64,000 nucleotides of DNA. Origin: Cohnella kolymensis. GTDB taxonomy: Bacteria > Bacillota > Bacilli > Paenibacillales > Paenibacillaceae. The notes beneath the pieces are model-generated. The model was given only the letters and a program-made list of their open reading frames with translations, did not search any database and was not told where the DNA came from. Shown one piece after another: positions 27,486 through 39,515 of the stretch (its first letter is position 1; each line of letters opens with the position of its first letter). The stretch covers positions 1 through 64,000 of the forward strand of contig NZ_JXAL01000012.1 of assembly GCF_000829465.1 (NCBI RefSeq). The letters are read 5' to 3'. The position numbers and the translations under genes were made by a program.

Positions 27486-29447
27486 ATGAGCAACCATCGC
27501 AACACTCTAACAGATCGCAAAATTTTTCCGTTTCTATTGCTGCTTGGTGTGTTGATTATTGCCGGCGGTGTGTGGGCGGGCACATCGCTGTTCCGCGACA
27601 GCGGCAAAGCTTCGCCGCCTGCCGCCGTCCCGAGGTCGGCGGCAACCGGCGAGCCGAATGCGCCGGAAGCGGCCGCCTTCACTCCCGGTAGCGCGGGATC
27701 CGGCATCGATCTACCGACTGCAGCCGAATTGGACAAGACCTATGACATTGTTATTGCAGGCGGACGAGTGATCAATCCGGAAACCAAGCTGGATAAGGAA
27801 GGCCTTAACGTGGCCGTACAAGGCGGGCAAATTGCGCTCGTTACGGATCAACAGCTGAAGGGAAAACGAGTGATTGATGCGAAAGGTCTCGTCGTGGCTC
27901 CAGGGTTTATCGACAACTTGTCGTACGATCCCAATCCGCTGGGCGTTTGGAATAAAATCGCAGACGGCGTAACGAGTAACATCGCCATGCACGGCGGCAC
28001 CCATGTACCCGAGAAATGGTATCCCTACTACATACGAAACAAAACACCGGTTCATTTCGGTGCTTCATTCTTTTACACGCATGCGCGCAATCAGTTCAAG
28101 CTAGGCCGTTACGACACGGCAAAGCCGCAGCAGATCCAGAAGCTTGTGGCTGACGCCGAAAAGGCTTTGAACAACGGTGTGTTAGGCATATCTTTCAGTC
28201 TGGAATATGTGCCGGGTGTTAATGACAAGGAAATTCTGCCGCTGATGAAGCTCGCGCATAAATACAATGTGCCGGTCTACTTCCATGCGAGGTACTCCGA
28301 CATGGAGGAACCGGGCACCAACATTGACGCCATTAACGAGCTGCTTGGTTATGCCAGGGCTTCGGGCGCTGCCGTTCACATCGATCACATTAACAGCACC
28401 GGCGGCACTTTTTCCATGACACAGTCGCTTAAGATGGTCGCCGACGCAATTGCGGAAGGGCTCGATATTACTTCGTGTATCTATCCTTACGATTACTGGG
28501 GAACTTATTTGAACTCCGCCCGGTTCGATGAAGGCTGGCAGGAGAGGTTCCGGATCAGCTACAACGATCTGCAGATTGCCGGGACCAAGGAGAGGCTGAC
28601 GGCGGAAACTTTCAGAAAATATCAAAAACAAGGCAAGCTGGCGGTTGCTTACGCCATACCGAAACAGGACGTCATCGATTCCCTGAAAGCGCCCTATGTG
28701 ATGATAGGAAGCGACGCGATACTGGAACCGGGCATGAACAATCATCCGCGAGCTTCGGGCACATTCGCCCGTACGGTCGGATTGTATGTGCGCGAACAGC
28801 AAGTGATTTCGCTATCGGATGCGATCGCGAAGATGTCGCTGATGCCTGCGCAGCGTCTCGAGAAGCAAGCTCCTGCGTTGAGGAAGAAAGGCCGTATCGC
28901 GAAAGGTATGGACGCGGACATCGTTGTGTTCGACTATAACACGATCAGCGACCGGTCCACCGTGGAGAAACCGGATATCTATTCTAGCGGCATCGAATAT
29001 GTACTGATTTATGGCCAAGTTGCCATGGATAAGCAGGGACTTCATAAAGATGTTCGTGTCGGCCAGCCGATCAAAAGCGAGTTTTTGCGCGTGAAAGAAA
29101 GCAAGTCGTCACTTACGTGGGGTGATTCGGCCAAACCGTTGCTGAATTATGGCGGCTCGAATTATTTCGATTTAGAAACTTTAAAGTCGCAAGGCTATTC
29201 TTACAAATGGGACAAGGTGAAGCGCACATTCAAGCTGAGCAGCGGAGCTGAGAAAACGCAGATTAACGTTCCCCCACCCAAGGCAGGCGAGCTCATGCTG
29301 GAGCGGGGTTACAAGCTGCAGTGGGAGGACGGAACCAGCGCGGAGCTGCTCTCGGTAGGAGATCGCAGCTATGTTCCGGTAGCTGCACTGAAATCCCACG
29401 GACTGCAGGTCGCCAAAGACGGCAGCAACTGGGTTGTCCAAAACTAA
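27486..29447 (+). CDS. membrane-anchored D-aminoacylase-like amidohydrolase with Cu-amine-oxidase-like C-terminal domain
   Basis: A protein of about 653 residues. An N-terminal membrane anchor (about 14-35) is followed by a Pro/Ala/Ser linker, then an amidohydrolase related to N-acyl-D-amino-acid deacylases: YDIVIAGGRVINPETKLDKEGL, VVAPGFID, YFHARYSDMEE, and HIDHINSTGG with its metal-ligand histidine. After APGFID the usual HxH is replaced by NLSYDP, so the first metal site is lost. The C-terminal 110 residues (about 540-653) look like a copper amine oxidase N-terminal-type repeat (YFDLETLKSQGYSYKWD). The ATG at 27486 has GGAGG 6 bases upstream. Substrate unknown; location is extracytoplasmic. 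Confidence 0.8.
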   Translation: MSNHRNTLTDRKIFPFLLLLGVLIIAGGVWAGTSLFRDSGKASPPAAVPRSAATGEPNAPEAAAFTPGSAGSGIDLPTAAELDKTYDIVIAGGRVINPETKLDKEGLNVAVQGGQIALVTDQQLKGKRVIDAKGLVVAPGFIDNLSYDPNPLGVWNKIADGVTSNIAMHGGTHVPEKWYPYYIRNKTPVHFGASFFYTHARNQFKLGRYDTAKPQQIQKLVADAEKALNNGVLGISFSLEYVPGVNDKEILPLMKLAHKYNVPVYFHARYSDMEEPGTNIDAINELLGYARASGAAVHIDHINSTGGTFSMTQSLKMVADAIAEGLDITSCIYPYDYWGTYLNSARFDEGWQERFRISYNDLQIAGTKERLTAETFRKYQKQGKLAVAYAIPKQDVIDSLKAPYVMIGSDAILEPGMNNHPRASGTFARTVGLYVREQQVISLSDAIAKMSLMPAQRLEKQAPALRKKGRIAKGMDADIVVFDYNTISDRSTVEKPDIYSSGIEYVLIYGQVAMDKQGLHKDVRVGQPIKSEFLRVKESKSSLTWGDSAKPLLNYGGSNYFDLETLKSQGYSYKWDKVKRTFKLSSGAEKTQINVPPPKAGELMLERGYKLQWEDGTSAELLSVGDRSYVPVAALKSHGLQVAKDGSNWVVQN

Positions 29448-29462
29448 CATAGCCCATTTCAC

Positions 29463-29500
29463 GCCCGGAGACTCGGCTTCTGAGATCTCCGGGCCTTTCT
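29463..29500 (+). terminator. amidohydrolase terminator
   Basis: GCCCGGAGA (29463-29471) pairs with TCTCCGGGC (29486-29494), followed by CTTTCT, a short T-rich tail. Confidence 0.7.
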
Positions 29501-29572
29501 ATACGTTACGGGGCGCACAGTTTCGGGCTTCACGGATACGGATTGAATTGCGGAATGGCCGCCGTTTTATGA

Positions 29573-29578
29573 TATAAT
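29573..29578 (+). promoter_or_regulatory. -10 element for the MazG-like/yybS/gdpP/rplI/dnaB operon
   Basis: TGATATAAT (extended -10; TATAAT at 29573-29578), with a plausible TTGCGG about 19 bases upstream. It would serve the genes that follow without further terminators. Confidence 0.45.
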
Positions 29579-29669
29579 GGAAGTTGCAGCTTTGCGGGCT
29601 TTACGAATCAATCAAGGCTTCTTGTTCTCGCGAAACTCACGAGTTTACGTAGGAGAGGAAGGTTCGCAA

Positions 29670-29972
29670 ATGGAACGCGATGTCGATGTAGCCACACGCG
29701 CTCGAACGATCGAATGGTTGAAAACCGAGGTTGTCGATCAGCTTTCACGCTTATTCAAAGCGATGTGGGAGGGAAGCGCAGCCCGGTTGACGGACAGCTT
29801 GGCCGGACTGATCGCCAGCTCTTACATCTTGGGCCGGCGGCTCGGCATTTCCTATCGGGATCTGGACAACGCCATTGCGGACAAATTATCTGCACTGAGA
29901 CAAGAAGGACACCAATTGGAGGATCATTACCAGGATCTATCCGCATTGTCCGAACATATCCGCAAGAGGTGA
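29670..29972 (+). CDS. MazG-like protein
   Basis: A 100-residue protein with the helical core of the MazG-like family (RARTIEWLKTEVVDQLSRLFKAMWEG, SLAGLIASSYILGRRLGISYRDLDNAI). MazG relatives hydrolyse nucleotides or tame them; this short form lacks an obvious full set of the MazG EExxE residues, so activity is uncertain. The ATG at 29670 has GGAAGG upstream. It precedes yybS with a 5-base gap. Confidence 0.75.
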   Translation: MERDVDVATRARTIEWLKTEVVDQLSRLFKAMWEGSAARLTDSLAGLIASSYILGRRLGISYRDLDNAIADKLSALRQEGHQLEDHYQDLSALSEHIRKR

Positions 29973-29977
29973 ACCAT

Positions 29978-30874
29978 TTGAAAATCGGCTGGAAGCCGCT
30001 GATTTGGAGCGCGGCGGCATTGTTGTTGCTTCTCTCGATTCCGACACCCTTTATTGTAATCACAATGTTCATGATCATGACGCCCTTCGTTGTCCTGTTC
30101 ACGACACTTAGTCCCGCCCGATTCGCCGCTCACGTCATTGCGATTGCAGCGGCTGCTTTTTTCCTGTTGGGAGGATACGGGCCTATTGCGCTGACAATAG
30201 GCTTGTTCTTCCTCGTTCCGTCACTGGCGATGGGGCTCTTCTATAAAAAGGGTTCGCCGGCACGAACGGCAATACTGGCCGGATTTGTCGTCATTCTGGC
30301 TCAATTCTTGTTGGAGCTGGTGCTGTTCTCCGTTCAGTTCGATATCGATTTGTCGGCTGAATTGTCCGGATTGTTAACGACTAGTCTTCAGCAGCTAGGC
30401 TCAGACGCCCTTCTGCCGCAGGGATGGACTGTCGATATGCTGAGCGAGAGCTTTATTACATGGCTGCCGACGGTTATCCTGTTTTTTGCTTTTCTGTTTG
30501 CGGTCATCACACACGGGTTGTCCCGATTGGCGCTGCGCACCGCCGGATTCGAGGCGCCTGCCTTGCCGCCGGCTAAGACCTGGAGACTTCCGCGAAGCTT
30601 GGTATTCTATTATCTCGTCGCGATCATAGCCAGTTTTGTCGTTCCGGAGAACGGCGGTTATTGGGAAGTTGTAATCGCGAACCTTCTTCCGATTTTGCAA
30701 TTTGCTTTTATCATTCAAGCGATCGGCTTTTTCTTCTTTTTGGCGGATGCGAAACGATGGCCGTCTATTGCTGCGGTGCTTCTATCCGTCCCGCTGTTTC
30801 TGTTTCCCCCGTTGCATCTCATCGGCTTGATCGACGCGGCCTACCCGCTGCGTCGATATTTTGTGAAATCATAA
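29978..30874 (+). CDS. yybS: DUF2232 membrane protein YybS
   Basis: A 298-residue protein with about eight hydrophobic segments. The TTG start at 29978 has GAGGTG upstream. Segments include SAAALLLLLSIPTPFIVITMF near the N-terminus, SVPLFLFPPLHLIGLIDAAY near the C-terminus. YybS sits immediately before gdpP in Bacillus and Paenibacillus. Function unknown; possibly a transporter-like or S-component-like protein. Confidence 0.85.
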   Translation: MKIGWKPLIWSAAALLLLLSIPTPFIVITMFMIMTPFVVLFTTLSPARFAAHVIAIAAAAFFLLGGYGPIALTIGLFFLVPSLAMGLFYKKGSPARTAILAGFVVILAQFLLELVLFSVQFDIDLSAELSGLLTTSLQQLGSDALLPQGWTVDMLSESFITWLPTVILFFAFLFAVITHGLSRLALRTAGFEAPALPPAKTWRLPRSLVFYYLVAIIASFVVPENGGYWEVVIANLLPILQFAFIIQAIGFFFFLADAKRWPSIAAVLLSVPLFLFPPLHLIGLIDAAYPLRRYFVKS

Positions 30875-30895
30875 ACGACGGGAGCGATTGCGGAT

Positions 30896-32860
30896 ATGCC
30901 TAAGTTTCTCGTGCAGCGTTGGCACGGCATGCATATCGTGTGGGCGCTGCTGCTCATTTTTGCGCTGACAGTCGCATTGGCATGGTATCAATGGCTTCTT
31001 GGCCTGTTAGGCTTGGTGCTCGGAGGCATTGTCGGTGTCTATGGCGTACTGGCCGAGCGTGCTTTTCGAAAAGATTTGAACGATTATGTTCTGACACTTT
31101 CCTACCGCATCAAAAGCGTCGGCAACGATGTCATCGGACAGCTTCCGTTCGGAATTATCGTCTTTAACGAAGACAAAGAAGTACAATGGCATAACGGGTT
31201 TGTGTCAACGGTAGTAGGTAAACCTTCAATTGTCGGCGAGCCGGTGGAGGATCATTTTCCCGCTGTGCTCCAACCTCCCAAAGACAAAGAAACGGGAATT
31301 GAAACGACAATTAACGGGCGTGTCTATGAGTTGATTCCACGCATGCAAGAGCGGTTTATCTATGTACGGGATATTACCGACCGCTGGACGCTAAGGAAGC
31401 GGTACGACGAGGAGAAGCTCGCTCTCGGCATCGTCATGATGGATAATCTCGAAGAGGTCGCGCAAGGGATGGATGAACAGCAACGGGCGCTTATGCTTTC
31501 CAAGGTGACCGGAGAAATCAACGAATGGGCGCAGAAGTACGGCTTATTCCTTAGACGCCTCACATCCGACCGTTATATGGTCATCACCAACCAGATTAAC
31601 TTAAAGCACTTGGAACAATCACGTTTTGAATTGTTGGACGATGTGCGGGAAATTACGATCGATCAGAAACTGCCGATGACGCTCAGTATCGGCTTCGCAT
31701 CCGGCGCTGAGAACGTGATCGAGCTGGGACAGCTCGTGCAGGGTAGCCTGGATATCGCGCTGGGCCGCGGGGGCGATCAGGCAGTCGTGAAGGTCGGGCA
31801 GCGTCAAAGCTTCTACGGGGGCAAAAGCAATGCGGTCGAGAAGCGTACGCGCGTTCGGGCCCGAGTGATCTCGCATGCTTTGCGCGACTTGATCAAAGAA
31901 AGCGATCATATCGTCATCATGGGACACAAAAACCCCGATATGGATTCGATGGGAGCGGCCATCGGCGTAGCGAAGGCCGCCCAGCTCTATGGCAAGGAAG
32001 CTTATATCGTGTTGGAGGGAGTCAACCCTTCCATTCAAAGAATGATGGATATGCTGAAAGAAGATGAACGCTTGACGCGAAGATTCATTCCGCCGGAAGC
32101 GGCGTTCGGGCTTGTCGGCAAGCGTACGCTGGCGGTCGTCGTCGATACCCACCGGGCGACGATGGTGGCCGAGCCGCGGCTGCTTCAGGGGACCGACAGG
32201 ATCGTCATCGTGGATCATCACCGCCGCAGCGAAGAATTCATTGAAGATGCGGTGCTTGTCTATATGGAGCCGTATGCCTCATCGACATGCGAGTTGGTTA
32301 CCGAACTGCTGCAGTATATTCATGAGCGTATCTCCCTGGATGTCCGTGAAGCTACCTCATTGCTGGCAGGGATCACCGTCGATACGAAAAGCTTTACTTT
32401 GCGTACAGGTTCCCGGACCTTTGAGGCGGCTTCCTTCCTGCGCCGCAACGGCGCCGACTCCGCGCTCATCCAGCGAATGTTGAAAGAGGACCTGGACGAG
32501 TATATCCGCAAAGCTGAAATCATCCGCCATGCCGAAACCTTTATGGATTCCATCGCCATTGCAGTTTCCGAATCAGGCAAGGAGATGCCTCAGCTTCTTA
32601 TCGCGCAAGCGGCAGACACGCTGTTGAACATGACCGGCATTAAAGCATCGTTCGTCGTAGGTTTAAGGCCGGACGGACTGGTAGGAATCAGCGCCCGTTC
32701 GCTCGGACAAATCAATGTGCAAATCGTAATGGAACGGCTTGGAGGCGGAGGACACCTGACGAACGCTGCGGCGCAGCTGACGGGCACGGTCACCGAGGCC
32801 GCCGAGAAATTGAAGAAAGTATTGAAGGATCTCGAAGGGGAAGAGGGGTTGTCCGAATGA
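30896..32860 (+). CDS. gdpP: c-di-AMP phosphodiesterase GdpP
   Basis: A 654-residue GdpP (YybT). It has two N-terminal membrane segments (about 12-48), a PAS-like region (about 84-150), a degenerate GGDEF region (about 170-300) and a DHH/DHHA1 phosphoesterase domain with [16 protein letters not shown] and [10 protein letters not shown]. It hydrolyses c-di-AMP, the essential messenger controlling potassium and osmolytes. The stop overlaps the rplI start by 4 bases. Confidence 0.96.
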   Translation: MPKFLVQRWHGMHIVWALLLIFALTVALAWYQWLLGLLGLVLGGIVGVYGVLAERAFRKDLNDYVLTLSYRIKSVGNDVIGQLPFGIIVFNEDKEVQWHNGFVSTVVGKPSIVGEPVEDHFPAVLQPPKDKETGIETTINGRVYELIPRMQERFIYVRDITDRWTLRKRYDEEKLALGIVMMDNLEEVAQGMDEQQRALMLSKVTGEINEWAQKYGLFLRRLTSDRYMVITNQINLKHLEQSRFELLDDVREITIDQKLPMTLSIGFASGAENVIELGQLVQGSLDIALGRGGDQAVVKVGQRQSFYGGKSNAVEKRTRVRARVISHALRDLIKESDHIVIMGHKNPDMDSMGAAIGVAKAAQLYGKEAYIVLEGVNPSIQRMMDMLKEDERLTRRFIPPEAAFGLVGKRTLAVVVDTHRATMVAEPRLLQGTDRIVIVDHHRRSEEFIEDAVLVYMEPYASSTCELVTELLQYIHERISLDVREATSLLAGITVDTKSFTLRTGSRTFEAASFLRRNGADSALIQRMLKEDLDEYIRKAEIIRHAETFMDSIAIAVSESGKEMPQLLIAQAADTLLNMTGIKASFVVGLRPDGLVGISARSLGQINVQIVMERLGGGGHLTNAAAQLTGTVTEAAEKLKKVLKDLEGEEGLSE

Positions 32861-33300
32861 AAGTGATCTTTTTGCAAGATGTAAAGGGTCAGGGGAAAAA
32901 GGGAGAAGTAAAAGAAGTATCCGAAGGTTATGCGCGTAATTTCTTGCTGCCCAAAGGGGTCGTACAGATCGCGACCGAGGGGAACAAGAAGGCGCTCGAT
33001 CAAATGCAAGCATCCGCCGAGAAAAAGAAAGAGCAGGAGAAGGAAGCCGCCAAGGCGCTGGCGGCCAGTCTTTCCGAAAAGACGGTTGTGATCAAAGCGA
33101 AATCCGGCGAAGGCGGCCGGCTGTTCGGCGCGATCACAAGCAAGCAGATCGCGGATGCATTGGAAGAGCAAAAAATTAAAATCGACAAGCGAAAAATCGA
33201 ACTGAATGAGCCGATTCGTACGCTTGGAGTAACCAAAGTGACCGTTAAGCTGCATACCGATGTGAAGGGCACGTTAAACGTGCAAGTGGTGGAGGCGTAA
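32857..33300 (+). CDS. rplI: 50S ribosomal protein L9
   Basis: A 147-residue L9. The N-terminal domain starts [20 protein letters not shown] with [13 protein letters not shown]; a long lysine- and alanine-rich connecting helix leads to the C-terminal domain [17 protein letters not shown]. It shares ATGA with gdpP and is followed by dnaB after 3 bases. Confidence 0.97.
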   Translation: MKVIFLQDVKGQGKKGEVKEVSEGYARNFLLPKGVVQIATEGNKKALDQMQASAEKKKEQEKEAAKALAASLSEKTVVIKAKSGEGGRLFGAITSKQIADALEEQKIKIDKRKIELNEPIRTLGVTKVTVKLHTDVKGTLNVQVVEA

Positions 33301-33303
33301 CAC

Positions 33304-34676
33304 ATGAACGGAAACGGAGATCAACTGCTGTTTGACCGTGTGCCGCCGCAAAACCTGGAAGCGGAGCAGGCTGTCTTGGGGGCCATTCTGCTTGAAGCGG
33401 AGGCCCTTATCACTTCTATGGAACGGCTGCGGGCGGAAGATTTCTACAGCGTTTCGCATCAGCGGATTTATGAAGCGATGGTCGCATTAGGCGACGACAA
33501 TGAGCCGATCGACCTCGTCACCTTAACGGCGCGGCTGCAGGATCTGGGCCAGCTCGATGAAATCGGCGGTGTGAGCTATCTGGCCAAATTGGCCGGCTCC
33601 GTTCCTACCGCGGCGAATGTCGAATACTACGCGCAGATCGTGGAAGAGAAGTCCATGCTGAGGCGGCTTATTCGCACCGCGACTCAGATCGTTTCAAGCG
33701 GCTATGCGACGGATGAGGATGTCGGGTCTTTGCTTGGCGAAGCCGAGCAGCGGATTCTCGAAATCTCCAATCGCCGCGCTGCGCATGGCTTCATCAGCAT
33801 CCGGGACGTTCTGATGGAAGTTTTCGAACGCGTAGAGCATCTATATAACCACAAAGGCGGGACGACCGGAATCCCTTCCGGTTTCGTCGACCTGGATAAA
33901 ATGACGTCCGGCTTTCAGCGCAACGACCTCATTATCGTCGCCGCCCGGCCTTCGGTAGGTAAAACCGCATTCGCGCTCAATATCGCGCAGAATGTGGCCG
34001 TCCGCTCGTCGGAGACGGTTGCCATCTTCAGCTTGGAGATGTCTGCAGGACAGCTTGTACAGCGGATGATTGTGCGGAATCCAACGTGGATGCCGGGCGC
34101 ATGAGAACCGGTTACCTGGAAGGCGACGACTGGGAGAAGCTGTCCATGGCGATCGGGTCCTTGTCCGAAGCGCAAATATTCATCGATGATACGCCGGGTA
34201 TTACCGTAGCCGATATACGTGCCAAGTGCCGCCGTCTGAAGAAGGAAAAAGGGCTGGGCATGATCCTGATCGATTATCTTCAGCTCATTCAAGGGCGGGG
34301 CAAAGCCGGCGAAAACCGTCAACAAGAAGTTTCGGAAATTTCCCGAACATTAAAGCAGATTGCCCGTGAGCTCGAAGTCCCTGTCATTGCCTTGTCTCAA
34401 TTATCCCGTGGCGTCGAACAGCGGCAGGACAAGCGTCCGATGATGTCCGACCTCAGGGAATCCGGCTCGATCGAGCAGGACGCCGACATCGTTGCTTTCC
34501 TGTATCGCGACGACTATTACGATAAAGAAACCGAGAAAAAGAACATTATCGAGATTATTATCGCCAAGCAGCGTAACGGTCCGGTCGGCACCGTGGAATT
34601 GGTTTTCTTAAAAAATTTCAATAAATTTGTCAACTTAAGCCAAACTAGTCCAGAGGCCTTCTTAGGCAGTGCCTGA
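33304..34676 (+). CDS. dnaB: replicative DNA helicase DnaB (DnaC in Bacillus), one frame break
   Basis: Hexameric helicase. The N-terminal frame has the primase-interacting domain ([18 protein letters not shown]) and Walker [16 protein letters not shown]. At about 34070 the frame changes: adding one T restores [20 protein letters not shown], and the neighbouring frame continues with Walker [13 protein letters not shown] and the DnaB tail [12 protein letters not shown]. The break is a TTT to TT loss in an essential gene, so sequencing error is likely. RBS GGAGG is 8 bases before the ATG. Confidence 0.93.
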
Positions 34677-34688
34677 TCCGACTATTGA

Positions 34689-36134
<1,446 letters not shown>

Positions 36135-36144
36135 AAGCAGCAAG

Positions 36145-36195
36145 AAGAGCCGATCAGGGCGGAGCTTAGCTCCCTCTGACCCGGCTCTTTTTTTG
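36145..36195 (+). terminator. purA terminator
   Basis: AAGAGCCG (36145-36152) pairs with CGGCTCTT (36182-36189) with an inner CAGGG/CCCTCTG stem, followed by a run of seven T. Strong intrinsic terminator. Confidence 0.85.
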
Positions 36196-36333
36196 TTTTT
36201 TCATCCACGGGTCTTAATCTTCCTCGGTCTCTGGTCCAGGTACAAAAACATCCTTGCGACCATGTTAGATCTTTCCAAAAGCACTTACAATGTGGAACGT
36301 AGAGGAATTAAGAGGAAAGAGTGGAGAGAGAAT

Positions 36334-39300
36334 ATGAAGTTTTTTACGAATTTTTCGCTGCGCAATCCCGTGGCCATTGTGCTGCTGGTGATTCTAGTAG
36401 CGGCCGGCGGCCTGTACGCTGCGACGCAGCTCAAACAAGAGCAGCAACCGGAAGTGGCTTTCCCGGGCGTTATGGTCTCGAGCGTGTATCCGGGAGCGGC
36501 TCCGAATGAAGTGTTGAACCAAGTGACACTGCCTCTCGAGAAAGTGCTTCGAAATGTGGAAGGTGTTAAAAACGTTACCTCCCAATCGGCGAACAGCGTG
36601 TCTATGCTTCAGCTGGAGTTCGCATTTAACGACGATATGAAGAAGAAGCAGGAAGAAGTCAAACAGGCGATTGCAGATGTGCAGCTGCCGCAAGAAGTGG
36701 AGAAGCCGAAGGTTCAGTATTTCTCCACTACGAATCAACCGATTATGTATACGACAGTGACCGCGCAAAAAGATCTTTCCGTCGAGCAGCTCACGACAAT
36801 CGTGAAAAATTCGGTCGTTCCTGATCTGCAGACGATCGAAGGGGTTACTGACGTGCAAGTGGCGGGCATGAAAGATGATGGCGTCTATATTCGCCTGGAT
36901 GCTGCCAAAATGGCCGAAAAAGGTATCTCCTACGATCAGGTGATGGGTGCTCTTCAAGCCAACAATTTAAGTGTTCCGCTGGGCGAAGCCACTGTTGACC
37001 ACAATAATTTGCCGGTGTTCGTACAGGGGGATTTACGCTCCTTGGAGCAATTGAAGCAATGGAATTTGACGCCTGCCGGTGATGTTAAGCTTACTGATAT
37101 CGCACAAATCGAGCAAGGCAAAGACCTGAGCGTCATCAACCTTACCAACGGTAAACCGAGCATCACCTTGAACATCGTAAAGTCAGGCACCGCCAACACC
37201 GTTGAAGTGTCCGATAAAGTGCTGCAGGTATATGAAGATGCCGAGAAGAGCGGCGAAATCAAGACGATGATCATGTATAACCGGGCAACGGACGTAAAAG
37301 ACTCGGTCAGCACATTGGCACGTGAAGGCGGATTAGGCGCATTGTTCGCATCTATCCTGATCCTGTTCTTCCTGCGCAATTTCCGGGCGACGCTGATCGC
37401 CATCGTCTCTATTCCGTTGTCTATGCTTATTGCGATGATTTGTCTGAACTACTTTACCGACGTAACTTTAAACATTATGACGCTCGGGGGTCTGGCCGTT
37501 GCCACCGGTCGGGTGGTGGACGACAGCATCGTGGTCATTGAAAATCTCGTCCGCCGGATGCGCGGTGAGAAGATGAGCAAAGATCTCATTCTCTCTGCAA
37601 CAGCCGAAGTAGGAAGAGCGATTACCTCCTCTACGATCACAACGGTTGCCGTGTTCGCGCCGCTTGGGTTGCTCTCCGGAATGATCGGCGGTTATTTCCG
37701 CCCATTCGCCTGGACCGTTGCCTTCGCCTTGTTATCTTCCCTGCTCGTAGCGTTGACGGTCGTACCGCTAATGGCATGGGCGCTAATGAAAAACGCGAAG
37801 CCGAAGGAAGAGAAAGAGTCGGCGATGAGCCGCGGCTACAAGCGCGTACTTCGCTGGTCGCTCGGTCACAAAGCAGTCGTGCTCGTTCTTGCGATGCTGC
37901 TGTTCGTCGGCAGCCTCGTGCCGATGTTTGCGGGCGCGGTGGGGGTCACCTTGCTTCCGGAAACGGATTATAAATACATGTTTGCAACATTGAAAATGCC
38001 GAAGGGCACAAGCCTTGACGTCCTCCAATCAGAAGCCGATAAGATGGATGTCGTCATTCGTGAGCATCACAATGTTCACAACACGAGCCTCACTCTTGGA
38101 GGCAGCATTACCGGAGGCGGAGATTCCAGCACCGCTGAATGGTTTATCGGGCTCACTTCCGACACCGACCTGGATCAATTTACCGACGAGGTCGGAAAGA
38201 AAGTTAAGGTACCTCAAGACGCTGAGTTCAGTCTAATCAAAGACGATATGGCCGGAGGCGGGGCGATCTCCGTTACGGTGACCGGTTCGTCAGCCGCAGA
38301 CATTCGAATTGCGACGGAACAAATCACGGATACGATCAGCAAAGTTAAGGGAACTTCGAACGTCAGCAATAACTTGCAACATGGAACAAAAGGCATCGCA
38401 ATCGAAGTCCGTCAGAGTGACGCTTTGAAAAACGGGCTGTCAGCCGCTCAGGCATCGTTCATGCTGAGGCCTTTCCTGACCGAAACGAAAGCGGGCCGGA
38501 TCGGGGACGGCTCGAAAGCCAGCGACCTATACTTGGCTCTGAACGGTGTGTCGATCGCTTCGGTGGACGACATTGCGAACTTGAAGCTCCAAACACCTTT
38601 GGGTAAAAACATTCAAGTACGAGACATTGCTGACGTCAAGGAAGTGCAGCTCCCTAGCACGGTACAATTCAAGAATGGTTCCGAGTTTGCTACTGTGTCC
38701 GGTAAAATCACAGAGAAAAATGCCGGCAAAGTAAACACGGATATCGAGAACGCATTAAAGGAACTCAAACTGCCTGCTGGAGTCGAGTATTCGTTCGGCG
38801 GCAGCAACGCGGACATTCAACAGATGATAACGGATATGATGATGGCCATGATGATCGCGGTCGGTATGGTATACATTGTGATGGTCATCGCCTTCCGTGA
38901 AGGCCGCGCGCCTCTCGCTGTATTGTTCTCCCTCCCATTCGCCCTGATCGGCGGTTTGGTAGGAACGATGGCGGCAGGCGAACCGATTTCCGTATCGAGC
39001 ATGATCGGCTTCTTGATGCTCATCGGGATCGTGGTCACGAACGCCATCGTTCTGGTCGAGCGTGTACAGCAGCAGATTGAACATGGTGTAAGTATTCGTG
39101 AAGCATTGATTGAAGCGGGCGGAACGCGCTTGCGGCCGATTCTGATGACGGCCATCGCCACGATCTGCGCCTTGATCCCGCTGGCAATCGGCCTTGGCGG
39201 CGGAAGCATCATTTCAAGCGGCCTAGCGGTTGTCGTGATCGGCGGGCTCGCAAGCTCTACGCTTCTCACACTGGTCGTAGTGCCGGTAATGTATGAGCTG

Positions 39301-39369
39301 CTCTATTTCAAACGCTCTCGGAAGCAGCGTATGGCCAGCAAGCCTGTGACAGCGGAAGCTGCGGCTTAA
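36334..39369 (+). CDS. RND-family efflux transporter (SwrC/AcrB-like)
   Basis: A 1011-residue RND exporter. The ATG at 36334 follows GGAGAG; the in-frame sequence upstream is not coding. The N-terminus MKFFTNFSLRNPVAIVLLVILV is a standard RND TM1, followed by the pore domain SSVYPGAAPNEVLNQVTLPLE. Proton-relay aspartates occur in GRVVDDSIVVIENLVRRMRG (TM4). It has the full two-repeat set of twelve membrane segments. No membrane-fusion protein gene is adjacent; B. subtilis SwrC also acts without one. Substrate could be surfactant-like molecules or drugs. Confidence 0.93.
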   Translation: MKFFTNFSLRNPVAIVLLVILVAAGGLYAATQLKQEQQPEVAFPGVMVSSVYPGAAPNEVLNQVTLPLEKVLRNVEGVKNVTSQSANSVSMLQLEFAFNDDMKKKQEEVKQAIADVQLPQEVEKPKVQYFSTTNQPIMYTTVTAQKDLSVEQLTTIVKNSVVPDLQTIEGVTDVQVAGMKDDGVYIRLDAAKMAEKGISYDQVMGALQANNLSVPLGEATVDHNNLPVFVQGDLRSLEQLKQWNLTPAGDVKLTDIAQIEQGKDLSVINLTNGKPSITLNIVKSGTANTVEVSDKVLQVYEDAEKSGEIKTMIMYNRATDVKDSVSTLAREGGLGALFASILILFFLRNFRATLIAIVSIPLSMLIAMICLNYFTDVTLNIMTLGGLAVATGRVVDDSIVVIENLVRRMRGEKMSKDLILSATAEVGRAITSSTITTVAVFAPLGLLSGMIGGYFRPFAWTVAFALLSSLLVALTVVPLMAWALMKNAKPKEEKESAMSRGYKRVLRWSLGHKAVVLVLAMLLFVGSLVPMFAGAVGVTLLPETDYKYMFATLKMPKGTSLDVLQSEADKMDVVIREHHNVHNTSLTLGGSITGGGDSSTAEWFIGLTSDTDLDQFTDEVGKKVKVPQDAEFSLIKDDMAGGGAISVTVTGSSAADIRIATEQITDTISKVKGTSNVSNNLQHGTKGIAIEVRQSDALKNGLSAAQASFMLRPFLTETKAGRIGDGSKASDLYLALNGVSIASVDDIANLKLQTPLGKNIQVRDIADVKEVQLPSTVQFKNGSEFATVSGKITEKNAGKVNTDIENALKELKLPAGVEYSFGGSNADIQQMITDMMMAMMIAVGMVYIVMVIAFREGRAPLAVLFSLPFALIGGLVGTMAAGEPISVSSMIGFLMLIGIVVTNAIVLVERVQQQIEHGVSIREALIEAGGTRLRPILMTAIATICALIPLAIGLGGGSIISSGLAVVVIGGLASSTLLTLVVVPVMYELLYFKRSRKQRMASKPVTAEAAA

Positions 39370-39382
39370 AAGCCGAAATGCC

Positions 39383-39425
39383 AGGAACCCCCTTATCGCA
39401 TCCGCGCAAGGGGGTTCCTCTTTTT
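39383..39425 (+). terminator. RND transporter terminator
   Basis: AGGAACCCCCTT (39383-39394) pairs perfectly with AAGGGGGTTCCT (39408-39419), followed by CTTTTTC. Confidence 0.9.
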
Positions 39426-39515
39426 CTAGCGAAAATTCGCCAAACGTTATAGGAATGATTAAAGGGAGGTTTGCCCATACTAAAAACTATGAAAGATTTG
39501 CCGGGAGGTAAAAAA

